The notes: generated by a model not told the origin, from the letters alone. Shown: positions 1-9,516, counted from the first letter of the stretch. The stretch is DNA of 48,696 nucleotides from Parageobacillus caldoxylosilyticus NBRC 107762 (GCF_000632715.1 NZ_BAWO01000012.1:1-48696); one strand, 5' to 3'. Numbers and translations are program-made.

Positions 1-133
1 AATCCCTCATGTCTCACCTGCTGTGAAAGACATCCCGTGGATCGCTGTTAGCGACGGCTCCTGTCGTGCACCATTCCTTCCATCGGTTAGTACACGACAG
101 CGATTTTAGTAACCAGGTCTACACCTCCTATCT
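1..133 (-). other. Structured non-coding stretch where leuS should start
   Basis: A good Shine-Dalgarno sequence (AGGAGGTG, minus strand, 122-129) follows the T-box terminator, but no ATG/GTG/TTG stands at normal spacing. No frame from here to the window edge resembles the start of leucyl-tRNA synthetase. Instead the DNA is rich in inverted repeats: 61-70 pairs with 91-100 (10 bp with one G-T pair), 41-44 with 101-104, and 9-17 with 23-33. One reading is a non-coding insertion between leader and gene. A group II intron is possible, since the strand reads GTGTAG right after the Shine-Dalgarno core, a weak match to the GUGYG intron start. This is inference; the segment is cut by the window edge. 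Confidence 0.4.
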
Positions 134-167
134 TTTTTCTAGTAAACATTGTTAACAAAAGCGAAAA

Positions 168-427
168 TAAAAAAACCTCTCAGCCCAAAAGGGACGAGAG
201 GTGCCATTCCCGCGGTACCACCCTTCTTAGCATGCAAAACTGCATGCCCACTCTCATCATTAACGCAGATTCACGGCGGACATTACGAGGCGAAAGCCGC
301 TCATGCCCGCAACTCCGAGGCGAGTTCGTGAACAAACTTCGGTTGACTCGCACCGACCGTCAACTCTCTGCCGTCCGTTTGGTTCACTACTACTCCTCTT
401 CACCGTTATTTACCAATATTGTTCGTG
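168..427 (-). promoter_or_regulatory. T-box riboswitch, probably leucine-specific (leuS leader)
   Basis: The minus strand carries the near-invariant T-box sequence GGGTGGTACCGCGG (211-225). It is followed by an intrinsic terminator: arms 175-186 and 191-202, then a U-run at 168-174. The upstream part can form the long stem I of T-box leaders. A GAACTC segment at 321-327 is a plausible specifier loop, and CTC would select uncharged tRNA-Leu. Uncharged tRNA is known to stabilise the antiterminator and allow read-through. Leucine specificity rests on the candidate specifier and on synteny with leuS next to yttB; the controlled gene lies beyond the left edge. Confidence 0.93.
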
Positions 428-433
428 TATAAT

Positions 434-462
434 ATTTTAAAAAATTTGTCGGTTTATTGCAA
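434..462 (-). promoter_or_regulatory. Sigma-A promoter of the T-box leader
   Basis: On the minus strand TTGCAA (457-462) and TAAAAT (434-439) are separated by 17 bp. The predicted start, about base 427, is just upstream of the T-box stem I region. Confidence 0.55.
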
Positions 463-510
463 GTGGGGAAAATGGAGCTTATATGCCGTTCATATCCTCA
501 CGTAACGGTG

Positions 511-1095
511 TCATCCATCTATTTTATGCCACATTTCCCGCGGATTCAGCTCATAGATGCCGTTTTCGCGATACATATAGTTATTCATGATCCATTCGCG
601 GCGAATGGTCGCGTAATCCTCATGGAACTTTTTAATATGCTCATTGATTTCTTTTTCTGTATACTGTTTTCCCGGCTGAAGCCCTTTCAGCATATGCTCA
701 AGCACAATCAATTTTTTCTTTCTTTGCGCTGGAATATTTTTTAAACGGCCATCGCTTGTAAAAAAGTTTTCGATGACTTTTTGACGCTCAGCTGCTTTCT
801 CTTTCATCTCTTTTTTCACCTCATTTTGTTCAGCCAAATCAAGCAATGCATACGCGTAATGCTTTACGACAGACGGCTGTAAATAAAAATAAATGATGTT
901 TCCATCGCGCCGTTCACAAACAATGTTCATGTCGCGAAGTTTTTTTAGATGGTGGGTAATCGTTGCCGGAGTCAATCCGAGTTTCCCAGCTATTGCTTGA
1001 CCGTGCAGCGGTCCTTGCGAAAGCATTTTTATAATGCGAAGACGCGTTGGGTCACCAATCGTCTTAAAAAATGTCACTAAACGATGAAGCTGCAT
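511..1095 (-). CDS. ArsR-type winged-helix regulator with DUF2087 domain
   Basis: This 194-residue protein has an ArsR-type winged helix at residues ~5-85; the recognition helix region is GLTPATITHHLKKL at ~41-54. A C-terminal DUF2087 domain (~105-190) follows. It presumably represses transcription in response to an unknown signal. The start ATG has a GAGGTG ribosome binding site 5 nt upstream. It lies between the T-box promoter and a broken MFS transporter gene on the same strand, and in this group such a regulator beside an efflux gene often controls it. There is no metal-binding cysteine pair of the classic ArsR/CadC kind, so metal sensing is not supported. Its own promoter overlaps a perfect palindrome, which suggests autoregulation. 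Confidence 0.85.
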   Translation of the reverse strand: MQLHRLVTFFKTIGDPTRLRIIKMLSQGPLHGQAIAGKLGLTPATITHHLKKLRDMNIVCERRDGNIIYFYLQPSVVKHYAYALLDLAEQNEVKKEMKEKAAERQKVIENFFTSDGRLKNIPAQRKKKLIVLEHMLKGLQPGKQYTEKEINEHIKKFHEDYATIRREWIMNNYMYRENGIYELNPREMWHKIDG

Positions 1096-1120
1096 GACTA
1101 CACCTCTATATTTGATGGTT

Positions 1121-1132
1121 ATCTAATTAGAT
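1121..1132. promoter_or_regulatory. Palindromic operator candidate
   Basis: ATCTAATTAGAT is a perfect 12-bp palindrome lying over the predicted transcription start of the ArsR-type gene. This is a typical position for self-repression by a winged-helix dimer. Confidence 0.45.
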
Positions 1133-1160
1133 TTATATCAAATTAGGTGTTTGTCGTCAA
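1132..1160 (-). promoter_or_regulatory. Sigma-A promoter of the ArsR-type gene
   Basis: Minus strand TTGACG (1155-1160), a 17-bp spacer and TATAAA (1132-1137). The start would fall near 1125, about 30 bp before the ATG. Confidence 0.65.
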
Positions 1161-1181
1161 TCTCCCATATTTTTCATACAT

Positions 1182-1211
1182 AAAAAAATGGAGTAGAAAA
1201 CATGTCTACCC
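1182..1211 (-). terminator. Intrinsic terminator after the MFS remnant
   Basis: On the minus strand an imperfect GGGGTAGA/TCTACTCC hairpin is followed by seven Ts (1182-1188). It overlaps the stop of the transporter remnant, so the transporter and the ArsR gene are probably separate transcripts. Confidence 0.6.
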
Positions 1212-1816
1212 CACTATAACCGTCTGTTTCTCCTTGTTTTGCTTCTTTGGCAAGTTCCGATCATAGAAGAACGTCGTGACAAGCGAAAGCACAGAAAAGA
1301 AAACAAGCGCGGCGAATAGCGGTTTCATGCCAGCGTAATCAGCGATCAAGCCGCCGAGCACAGGTCCGATCGTTCTGCCTGCCGTGGCCGTGCTGTTGAC
1401 AAATCCCCCTCCGGCCAAATCGCTCCCGCATACGCAGCCGCTACTGGGAATACAATCCCGCTTCCCATCCCGATGATCGTTAAAAAGATGACGTAATGCG
1501 GCCAGCCATGAAAGAAAACAAGACCAACGAGCACAGCCATCGTCGCGACAATTCCGATCATCATCGATTTAAAACCGCCAATTTTATCAAACAATAACCC
1601 TCCGACTAAGTTCCCAGCTACACTTGCCCCGGAGTTGAGCATGAGCACCATTCCAGCGACAGAGAGTGATTTGCCAAGCTGTTCATGAACGTAAATCGTA
1701 TTCAGCGGCCACAAAAAAGAAGCCCCTGTCACATTCATGGCCATGCCTACCATTAATACCCAAAGCACACGGGGCATATGGATACGTACATCCCCCTTCA
1801 ATATTTCGAGTACCAA
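1206..1816 (-). pseudogene. yttB: Degraded MFS transporter (YttB-like): internal deletion plus frameshift
   Basis: Two reading frames together encode parts of one major facilitator protein. The first (1816 to ~1410) carries a region with several transmembrane segments, ending AAYAGAIWPEG. The second (~1418 to 1206) resumes at GGFVNSTATAGR and encodes the last two membrane segments. The pieces total about 200 residues, against ~400 for a full MFS protein. The N-terminal end is also short, starting at a TTG (1816) or an internal ATG. Because the join changes frame and removes the middle of the protein, this looks like a deletion rather than a single sequencing error. YttB identity is inferred from synteny next to the leuS leader. 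No transport function is expected. Confidence 0.75.
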
Positions 1817-1846
1817 AACAATTGTATGGATTCTACGAAAAAAGGC

Positions 1847-1879
1847 AATAAAAATGAGCTTGCCGAGGATTCGACAAGC
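1847..1879 (-). terminator. Intrinsic terminator after the 55-residue gene
   Basis: The minus strand forms GCTTGTCG/CTCGGCAAGC followed by a T-rich stretch. It lies 4 bp after the stop of the small gene at 1883-2050. Confidence 0.65.
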
Positions 1880-1882
1880 TTT

Positions 1883-2050
1883 TTACTCTTCGACATGCTG
1901 CTTTGATTTTTGCGGCTGTCCGCCTGTTTGTTCATATGCTTTTTTCGCCTGCTTTACCGGATCAAAATCTTGGCCGAATTCGAGATCGTTATTATTTATT
2001 CCGTTTCTCGTTTTTTGTTCCGGGTTGTTTTGTTTCGACCGTTTTTTCAC
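1883..2050 (-). CDS. Small Lys/Gln/Asn-rich protein, unrecognised
   Basis: This 55-residue protein starts at GTG (2050), with GGGGAGGG 6 nt upstream, and is followed by its own terminator, which supports it as a real gene. It begins VKKRSKQNNPEQK, contains FGQDFDPVKQAKKAYEQ and ends KSKQHVEE. It is highly charged and hydrophilic, without cysteine, tryptophan or membrane segment. The FG-x-x-F motif followed by a Val-Lys/Gln-rich run faintly recalls gamma-type small acid-soluble spore proteins (FGTEF...), but the similarity is too slight to assign that function. Confidence 0.7.
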   Translation of the reverse strand: MKKRSKQNNPEQKTRNGINNNDLEFGQDFDPVKQAKKAYEQTGGQPQKSKQHVEE

Positions 2051-2064
2051 GACATACCCTCCCC

Positions 2065-2328
2065 TTAACGATCAAGTAAAATCATTTGATTTTGCAGCTG
2101 CTCAAGCTGCAGGCGCATCCGATGCAATTGTTCGCGCTGTTGGGCGTTACAGCTGCGCGCTAAATGCGCCAAATCGTTGACGGTGCTCTCCAGCATTTGC
2201 TGCGCCTCTGTATATTCCGTTATGTTATAATGCTCTTGCTTTTGTGCTTCCGTGTATTGCTCTTTCGCATAACGAATGACATCTTCGCAATGCTGCAAAA
2301 ATTCTTCAACCGATTGCCGCGTTGCCAT
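2065..2328 (-). CDS. ytzC: YtzC-like coiled-coil protein (DUF2524)
   Basis: This 87-residue protein is predicted from heptad-like spacing to be almost entirely helical, with two long amphipathic helices (~5-45 and ~50-87) rich in Glu and Gln. The chosen ATG (2328) has TTGGAGGG 7 nt upstream; a longer frame to 2364 lacks a ribosome binding site. It matches the small DUF2524/YtzC family of Bacillaceae, whose function I do not know. It sits 14 bp upstream of the 55-residue gene on the same strand, so the two may be co-transcribed. Confidence 0.75.
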   Translation of the reverse strand: MATRQSVEEFLQHCEDVIRYAKEQYTEAQKQEHYNITEYTEAQQMLESTVNDLAHLARSCNAQQREQLHRMRLQLEQLQNQMILLDR

Positions 2329-2483
2329 TTCTTTTCCCTCCAACCGTATGATCGCTTGCCTCATTGTTTAGTCTGTGCATTTTATTTTCCGCTTATCACG
2401 TTAATGATTGGTAATAGTCGATTTTTTCCGTCAATCGTGATACAATGCTGAAATGATACGATTTTACAAACAAGGAGGGAACT

Positions 2484-4026
<1,543 letters not shown>

Positions 4027-4027
<1 letters not shown>

Positions 4028-4065
4028 AGAGGCTGTCCCCCTTTAGGAAAGAGACAGCCTCTTTT
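4027..4065 (+). terminator. Terminator between mnmM and ytpB
   Basis: AAGAGGCTGTC (4027-4037) pairs perfectly with GACAGCCTCTT (4053-4063), then four Ts. The hairpin starts at the mnmM stop codon, and its loop contains the stop codon of the convergent ytpB. Confidence 0.85.
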
Positions 4066-5143
4066 GCTTCAAAGACGATGAAAGCTTGTTTTGCCATAAG
4101 CGATACGCTCTTCCGTTCCAGTAAAAAAACCAAGAAACGGCCCCGCCTGCACGGACAAGCTTCCTTGCAAGACGGCGAAGCTCCCGCTGTTTTTTCACTT
4201 TTTCATCCGATAAATATAGACCGAGAAGGCCGCGGTGAATAAGGCGGTGGAACTCTCCGTGCGGCAATGCATTCACATGGCGGTCGGCTTCTTTAATAAA
4301 ATGGCATAACCGTTCCAATAAAACAGACTGGCTTGGATAATAAAAACAGAAATTCAAATCTCCGCCTAACCGGTCTTCTTCCTGGTCAATCAAATAATCA
4401 AGCAAAATATGCAGCCCTTGTATATACGGAAAATAACCATCGCGTATTTGTTTGGCCATTTCCGCTTGAAATGTTTCGCTGAAGGCGTAAGCAACTAAAC
4501 AAAAAATACCTAACGTAGAGCCGGAGCAGGCGGAAAACTCATACCATTCCATCGGCGGAAGCTGATCTTTATATTGTTTAAACCATTTTTCCAGGCGCGG
4601 CACGCGCTCCTCGACGTGCACATGTTTATGCACCTGCAAATCGCAATAATATCCCGCCAGTTCGTGCAAAAATGGCACAATTTTATCGTAATGGACTGCT
4701 TTTTTCAAAACGTTTTGGCACGTGCGGACAAGGTCGTGCAAATAGCCGCCATCATCTTGTTCTTGGCGGTGGCGGTAATAATTCGCCACGTCGGCATCAA
4801 GCGATAGGGCAGCCGGCATCGATTCATGAAGGGCGCGGAAATCAAGCGGATCTAGCGACGTGCTTCGGTCACATAAATTATCCAAGTAATCGCTGATCGT
4901 TTGATACGCGACAATAAAGCGAATGCACTCTTCCATGTCCTCTCCGGCAAGCAGCGATAAAATGGCACCGCCCTCGCAATGAAACGTTTTTGTTGCAATG
5001 CTGGCCAATGCTTGTCTACGCAGCTCCGGGTCGGGAATACGCTCCGCTTTTTGTTTCCAATAAGCCAATTCGCGGTGTACAACGGGAAAAACGTCACAAT
5101 ATACTTTTTTCATTAATGTGATCGGATGCGTCGGTATTTTCAA
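4043..5143 (-). CDS. ytpB: Tetraprenyl-beta-curcumene synthase (YtpB, DUF2600)
   Basis: This 366-residue all-helical protein is of the YtpB family, which makes tetraprenyl-beta-curcumene from a C35 prenyl diphosphate, a precursor of sesquarterpenes in Bacillus. Acidic clusters such as DYLDNLCDRS near residue 90 and DQEEDRLGGDLN near 250 are candidate Mg-diphosphate sites. I chose the TTG start at 5143 because GAGGTG lies 6 nt upstream. The frame stays open to an ATG at 5194, but that has no ribosome binding site and would overlap ytpA. It lies 32 bp downstream of ytpA, as in B. subtilis. Confidence 0.85.
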   Translation of the reverse strand: MKIPTHPITLMKKVYCDVFPVVHRELAYWKQKAERIPDPELRRQALASIATKTFHCEGGAILSLLAGEDMEECIRFIVAYQTISDYLDNLCDRSTSLDPLDFRALHESMPAALSLDADVANYYRHRQEQDDGGYLHDLVRTCQNVLKKAVHYDKIVPFLHELAGYYCDLQVHKHVHVEERVPRLEKWFKQYKDQLPPMEWYEFSACSGSTLGIFCLVAYAFSETFQAEMAKQIRDGYFPYIQGLHILLDYLIDQEEDRLGGDLNFCFYYPSQSVLLERLCHFIKEADRHVNALPHGEFHRLIHRGLLGLYLSDEKVKKQRELRRLARKLVRAGGAVSWFFYWNGRAYRLWQNKLSSSLKQKRLSLS

Positions 5144-5175
5144 CAGGCTCACCTCAGATGCAGGAATGACATGAT

Positions 5176-5967
5176 TTAACGATATAGCTGGCATTGTGTA
5201 TCTAAAAATGATTTGGCGTAGAAAAAAACATCTTCCCGCTCCGGTTCATTAAAAATTTCATGGTATAATTGACTCCATTCTTTATACATTTTTTCCGAAA
5301 TGGATAAACGATCAAACCATTCTTTTACTGCCTTTTTATCGACAATTTTATCGTCACCGCCCTGCATAAGCAGCAACGGAATATCAGGAAATTTCGCAAT
5401 ATGGTGAAACGCCAATTCCATCGCTTTCACCAGTTCGCGATACCAGCGGACAGATACTTTCGTCACATACAGCTCATCCTGTTGAGCGGTCTTGTGCACT
5501 TCTTTATTTCTTGTTACTAGTTCAACAGACAAACCTGAGTCAAATAAAAGGGAAGGAGCGATATGATTCAATACTCTAGAGAGCAGATCAATCCCCTTGG
5601 ACGGATGCGACACAAGCCCCAAACAAGGAGAAGATAAAATAACTCCACGGATCGGAAGACGTTTTTCCTGCAAGGTGCGGATTACTACAAGCCCTCCCAT
5701 GCTGTGTCCAAGCAAAAATATTGGCACATGAAATTGTTGTGCTTCTTCAACCCACTCTGCCACTTCATTAATATATTCGTCAAACGATTGAATATGTCCA
5801 CGTTTTCGCCGCGTTGTCCTTCCCTGGCCCGGCAAGTCTCCGGCGACGACATGATAGCCGCTTTGGACCAACTGCTCGATCAGCCATTGATACCGTCCGT
5901 GATGTTCAACCGCTCCGTGGACAATGACCACCGTTCCTTTTCCATCATTTGCCTCCCATTTCCACAT
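5176..5967 (-). CDS. ytpA: Lysophospholipase/monoacylglycerol lipase YtpA
   Basis: This 263-residue alpha/beta hydrolase has the nucleophile elbow GHSMGG (~86-91), the acid in GGDDKIVD (~205) and the histidine in QLYHEIFNE (~237). This is the Hydrolase_4 layout of monoglyceride lipases. The start is ATG (5967) preceded by GGAGGA; the upstream TTG frame (6000) is less likely. In B. subtilis, YtpA is a lysophospholipase implicated in making the phospholipid antibiotic bacilysocin. The ytpA-ytpB pair is probably co-transcribed and divergent from ytoA. No signal peptide, so cytosolic. Confidence 0.86.
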   Translation of the reverse strand: MWKWEANDGKGTVVIVHGAVEHHGRYQWLIEQLVQSGYHVVAGDLPGQGRTTRRKRGHIQSFDEYINEVAEWVEEAQQFHVPIFLLGHSMGGLVVIRTLQEKRLPIRGVILSSPCLGLVSHPSKGIDLLSRVLNHIAPSLLFDSGLSVELVTRNKEVHKTAQQDELYVTKVSVRWYRELVKAMELAFHHIAKFPDIPLLLMQGGDDKIVDKKAVKEWFDRLSISEKMYKEWSQLYHEIFNEPEREDVFFYAKSFLDTQCQLYR

Positions 5968-6049
5968 GGCCAAATCTCCTCCATTTACGAATCGTGCCAA
6001 TACTTGTACAATAATAATACCGAACCATTTTAGGAAAGGAAAGAAGCGT

Positions 6050-6571
6050 ATGATTTACCCGTATAAAGGAAAAATTCCAAAAATCGCCGAATCTGCCTTT
6101 ATTGCCGATTATGTCACCATCACCGGCGACGTTGTGATCGGGGAAGAAACAAGCATTTGGTTCAATACCGTCATTCGCGGCGATGTCGCCCCTACGATCA
6201 TCGGCAATCGCGTCAATATTCAAGATAACTCAATTTTGCATCAAAGTCCAAATAATCCGCTTATCATTGAAGATGATGTCACCGTCGGACATCAAGTCAT
6301 TTTACATAGCGCCATCGTCCGTAAAAATGCGCTAATCGGCATGGGCTCGATTATCCTTGATGGGGCGGAAATTGGCGAAGGGGCGTTTATCGGCGCCGGC
6401 AGCCTTGTTCCGCCAGGAAAAAAGATCCCGCCACATACCCTTGCATTTGGCCGCCCCGCTAAAGTCATTCGCGAACTGACCGATGAAGATGTCCGTGAAA
6501 TGCAGCGAATCCGCCGCGAGTATGTAGAAAAGGGACAATACTATAAGGCTTTGCAGCTAAAACAAGGATAA
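6050..6571 (+). CDS. ytoA: Gamma-carbonic-anhydrase-like left-handed beta-helix protein YtoA
   Basis: This 173-residue protein is of hexapeptide repeats (e.g. ITGDVVIGEETSIW and AEIGEGAFIGAGSLV), ending in a C-terminal helix. Candidate metal ligands are the histidines in ILHQS, VGHQVILHS. This places it with gamma-class carbonic anhydrase homologues (YtoA/YrdA/PaaY). Many members bind zinc or iron, but carbonic anhydrase activity is not proven for all. The start is ATG 6050, after AGGAAAGGA; the longer open frame to 5924 runs antisense into ytpA and is rejected. It is probably a trimeric cytosolic protein. Confidence 0.88.
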   Translation: MIYPYKGKIPKIAESAFIADYVTITGDVVIGEETSIWFNTVIRGDVAPTIIGNRVNIQDNSILHQSPNNPLIIEDDVTVGHQVILHSAIVRKNALIGMGSIILDGAEIGEGAFIGAGSLVPPGKKIPPHTLAFGRPAKVIRELTDEDVREMQRIRREYVEKGQYYKALQLKQG

Positions 6572-6616
6572 TCGTTCCTTATTCATTGTAATTCCGATTA
6601 ATGAAGGAGTAACGTT

Positions 6617-7459
6617 ATGTCTACCGTCTTACTTCTTTTCATCATTGCTATCGCATTGTTTATTATATTTTTCCGAACAAAAGCATTATCGAAATCGGCA
6701 CTTGTTTCTCTTTTTATGTTTTGTCTTCTCGCAGCACTGTTGCTCAATCAAGAAATGAGAGCAGCGATCGCACATTTAAAACAATCTTATTTAGCAAGGG
6801 AAGAAACACTGATAGAGAATGTTATTTCTCCTTCTGCTGAAAAGAAAATCAAACCTTCTGTGCTGCTTGATGTGCCAGTCATTCGCCAACTTCCCGAATT
6901 GCCGCGCGGTTGCGAAGTAACGAGCTTGGCAATGCTTCTTGAGGACGCCGGTGTACAAGCCGATAAACTGACGCTTGCTAAACAAATAAGAAAAGACCCC
7001 ACTCCGTTTCAGCGAAAAAATGGCAAAGTGTATTTTGGCAATCCAAACAATGGCTTTGTTGGCGATATGTACTCACTCACCACACCAGGCTTAGGTGTGT
7101 ATCATAAGCCAATTAAGCAACTTGCTGAAACGTATCTACCCGATAGAATCATTGACTTAACAGGAAGCGACTTTTCCGTGTTGCAGCAATATCTTTCGAA
7201 AGGAGTACCGATTTGGATCATTACCAACAGCACGTATAAAAAACTGCCGGAATCCGCTTTTCGCGAATGGGAAACGCCGAGCGGACCAATTAAAATTACG
7301 TATTACGAGCACTCCGTTGTAATTACAGGATATGACCAAGATTTTATTTATTTCAACGATCCACTTACAGGCGAAAAAAATAAAAAAGCACCCAAGACCG
7401 ATTTTTTGGCTGCTTGGGTGCAAATGGGAAGACAAGCCATCACCTATCAACCTGATTAG
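6617..7459 (+). CDS. Membrane-anchored C39-like cysteine peptidase
   Basis: In this 280-residue protein, residues ~3-18 and ~27-44 are hydrophobic and should span the membrane, leaving an outward-facing domain (~85-280) of the Peptidase_C39_2 type (YvpB-like). The candidate catalytic Cys lies in PRGCEVTS, the His in YEHSVVITGYD and an Asp/Asn pair in YFNDPLTGE. Unlike bacteriocin-processing C39 proteases it has no ABC transporter attached, and its substrate is unknown. The start has GAAGGAG 7 nt upstream. The stop TAG overlaps the stop of convergent asnB, and the last ~25 codons double as the asnB terminator. Confidence 0.8.
   Translation: MSTVLLLFIIAIALFIIFFRTKALSKSALVSLFMFCLLAALLLNQEMRAAIAHLKQSYLAREETLIENVISPSAEKKIKPSVLLDVPVIRQLPELPRGCEVTSLAMLLEDAGVQADKLTLAKQIRKDPTPFQRKNGKVYFGNPNNGFVGDMYSLTTPGLGVYHKPIKQLAETYLPDRIIDLTGSDFSVLQQYLSKGVPIWIITNSTYKKLPESAFREWETPSGPIKITYYEHSVVITGYDQDFIYFNDPLTGEKNKKAPKTDFLAAWVQMGRQAITYQPD
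7373..7421 (-). terminator. asnB terminator inside the peptidase coding sequence
   Basis: GCACCCAAG (7388-7396) and CTTGGGTGC (7413-7421) form a perfect 9-bp stem. On the minus strand it is followed by TTTTTTATTTTTTT, a classic intrinsic terminator 35 bp after the asnB stop. On the plus strand the same bases encode the C-terminal part of the peptidase. Confidence 0.85.
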
Positions 7460-9366
7460 CTTAATAGGAGGTGCTTGTCTTCTTTATATGCTTTTTTATA
7501 TAGGTTGGAAAAATCATATTTTTTTTCGATATATACTTGGTGCCAAATCATAAAGACTAGCACAGTCCAGATTTTCCGGCTATGATCCGCTTTATTGGCG
7601 CAGTGCTCCTCTAACAGGCGATATAGCACATCTTTATGGAACAAGTGATCCGTTTCACTTTCTTTGATAACGGTTTTCGCCCAATCGTACATTTCATTTT
7701 TCAGCCAATGGCGAATTGGTACTGGAAAACCAAGCTTCTTGCGGTGAAGAACATGATCGGGAACAATGCCTTCTGCCGCTTTGCGTAAAATGTATTTCGT
7801 TGTATTATTAGCCGTTTTCATTTCCGGTGGAATTTTTGCTGCCACTTCAAAGACGGCTTTATCTAAAAACGGAACGCGCAATTCCAACGAATGTGCCATT
7901 GTCATTTTATCGGCTTTTAGCAAAATATCCCCGCGCAACCATGTATGAATATCAATATATTGCATACGGTTGACAGGAGGATAATGAGTGGTTTCCTCAT
8001 AAAATGGACGGGTAATGATTGTATATTCCAGTCCGCGCTTGTATGCTTTTAGCAAGTTCTCTTTTTCTTCTTCGCTATACATTTTTGCGTTTCCTATATA
8101 GCGTTCTTCCATCGGCGTTAACCCGCGCTCGATAAAGCTTTTCCCTTTTACCCCTTCTGGAAGAATGCGGGCGATGATGCGCAATGCCGATTTCGCCGCG
8201 CCAGGCATCCACTCAAACATTTTTAATGACTGTGGTTCACGATAAATGTTATACCCTCCAAACAGCTCATCCGCTCCTTCTCCAGAAAGAACAACCGTTA
8301 CATGCTTTCTTGCTTCGCGGGCGACGAAATAAAGCGGAACAGCCGCTGGATCGGCAAGCGGATCATCCAGATGCCAAATGATTTTCGGCAGCTCTTCCAT
8401 GTATTCTTCTGGCGAAATAACATAGCTGATGTTTTCCACCCCTAATTTCTCAGCCGTTTCTTTCGCTACCTCAATTTCGCTAAATCCTTCTCTTTCAAAG
8501 CCGACCGAAAAAGTTTTAAAGTTTGGATGAAATTGTTTGGCAATCGAAGCAATGAGCGAAGAATCGATTCCGCCGGATAAAAAAGAGCCAACCGGCACAT
8601 CGCTGCGCATATGTACCCGCACGGAATCAAACAAAACATCGCGAATCTCTTTGACGAATTCATCTTCCGATTTCCATACTGGCTGAAACCGCGCTTTCCA
8701 ATAACGGTGTACCGTTAATGGTTCACCGACTTTCTTTTTGATGTAATGACCCGGCTCTAATTTATTAATGCCAACGGACATTGTCATTGGCTCAGGCACG
8801 TATTGATATGTTAGGTAATGCTGAAGCGCGTCATAATCGAGAACATTGTTTTCCATCGCATGCAAGATGCTTTTCTTTTCCGATGCAAAAAACGTCCGCC
8901 CTTCTTCTTCAAGATAGAAAAATGGTTTAATGCCAAATGGATCACGTGCGGCAAAAATCGTTTTTTCTTCTTTATCCCAAATGACAAATGCAAACATGCC
9001 GCGAAGCTTCTCTACCGCTTTTTCTCTTTCATGACTATATAGCGCAATAATCACTTCCGTATCAGAATGTGTGGCAAATTCGTATCCCTTCGCACACAAC
9101 TCTTCGCGTAGCTCAATATAGTTATAAATTTCTCCATTAAAAATAATCCAATATCGCTCGTTTGCGTACGATAACGGTTGATGACCCCCTTCTAAGTCGA
9201 TGATGCTCAACCGACGAAAGCCAAAATGGACATAGTCATCGAAAAAATACCCCTCGTCGTCTGGACCACGGTGCGTGATCATATTATTCATTTCTTCAAA
9301 CGTTTTCTTCCATTGCTCGTCTAGCATTTTTGGATGATCATAAACACATCCAATAAACCCGCACAT
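7456..9366 (-). CDS. asnB: Asparagine synthetase (glutamine-hydrolysing)
   Basis: This 636-residue enzyme converts aspartate to asparagine with ATP and glutamine. The mature N-terminus is the nucleophile Cys of MCGFIG, opening a class II glutaminase domain (~1-210). The synthetase domain carries the pyrophosphate-binding SGGIDS at 264-269. The ATG at 9366 was chosen because Cys2 must be N-terminal; the ORF continues to 9471 without a matching start. The ribosome binding site is weak (GGGTG). The order metK-asnB on one strand matches B. subtilis, but a terminator lies between them. Confidence 0.96.
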   Translation of the reverse strand: MCGFIGCVYDHPKMLDEQWKKTFEEMNNMITHRGPDDEGYFFDDYVHFGFRRLSIIDLEGGHQPLSYANERYWIIFNGEIYNYIELREELCAKGYEFATHSDTEVIIALYSHEREKAVEKLRGMFAFVIWDKEEKTIFAARDPFGIKPFFYLEEEGRTFFASEKKSILHAMENNVLDYDALQHYLTYQYVPEPMTMSVGINKLEPGHYIKKKVGEPLTVHRYWKARFQPVWKSEDEFVKEIRDVLFDSVRVHMRSDVPVGSFLSGGIDSSLIASIAKQFHPNFKTFSVGFEREGFSEIEVAKETAEKLGVENISYVISPEEYMEELPKIIWHLDDPLADPAAVPLYFVAREARKHVTVVLSGEGADELFGGYNIYREPQSLKMFEWMPGAAKSALRIIARILPEGVKGKSFIERGLTPMEERYIGNAKMYSEEEKENLLKAYKRGLEYTIITRPFYEETTHYPPVNRMQYIDIHTWLRGDILLKADKMTMAHSLELRVPFLDKAVFEVAAKIPPEMKTANNTTKYILRKAAEGIVPDHVLHRKKLGFPVPIRHWLKNEMYDWAKTVIKESETDHLFHKDVLYRLLEEHCANKADHSRKIWTVLVFMIWHQVYIEKKYDFSNLYKKAYKEDKHLLLS

Positions 9367-9516
9367 GTGTATTTCACCCATTTCTTTATATTCATTCAGC
9401 ATGCTGATTATATCATAGATTTGAAGCAATAAAACTATAAAATTTCCTTTTTTTAAATAAACCGTTAACATATCGATTGCAAAACCATTGAAATAACTTA
9501 ATCTGCTTTTTTGAAC

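Noticed and set aside
149-432. Two plus-strand open frames across the T-box leader
   Set aside because: They are antisense to a clear T-box riboswitch, lack ribosome binding sites and have low-complexity compositions.
6617-7459. Bacteriocin-processing system suggested by the C39 peptidase
   Set aside because: There is no ABC exporter or leader-peptide gene nearby; the domain is the YvpB-like branch with an N-terminal membrane anchor.
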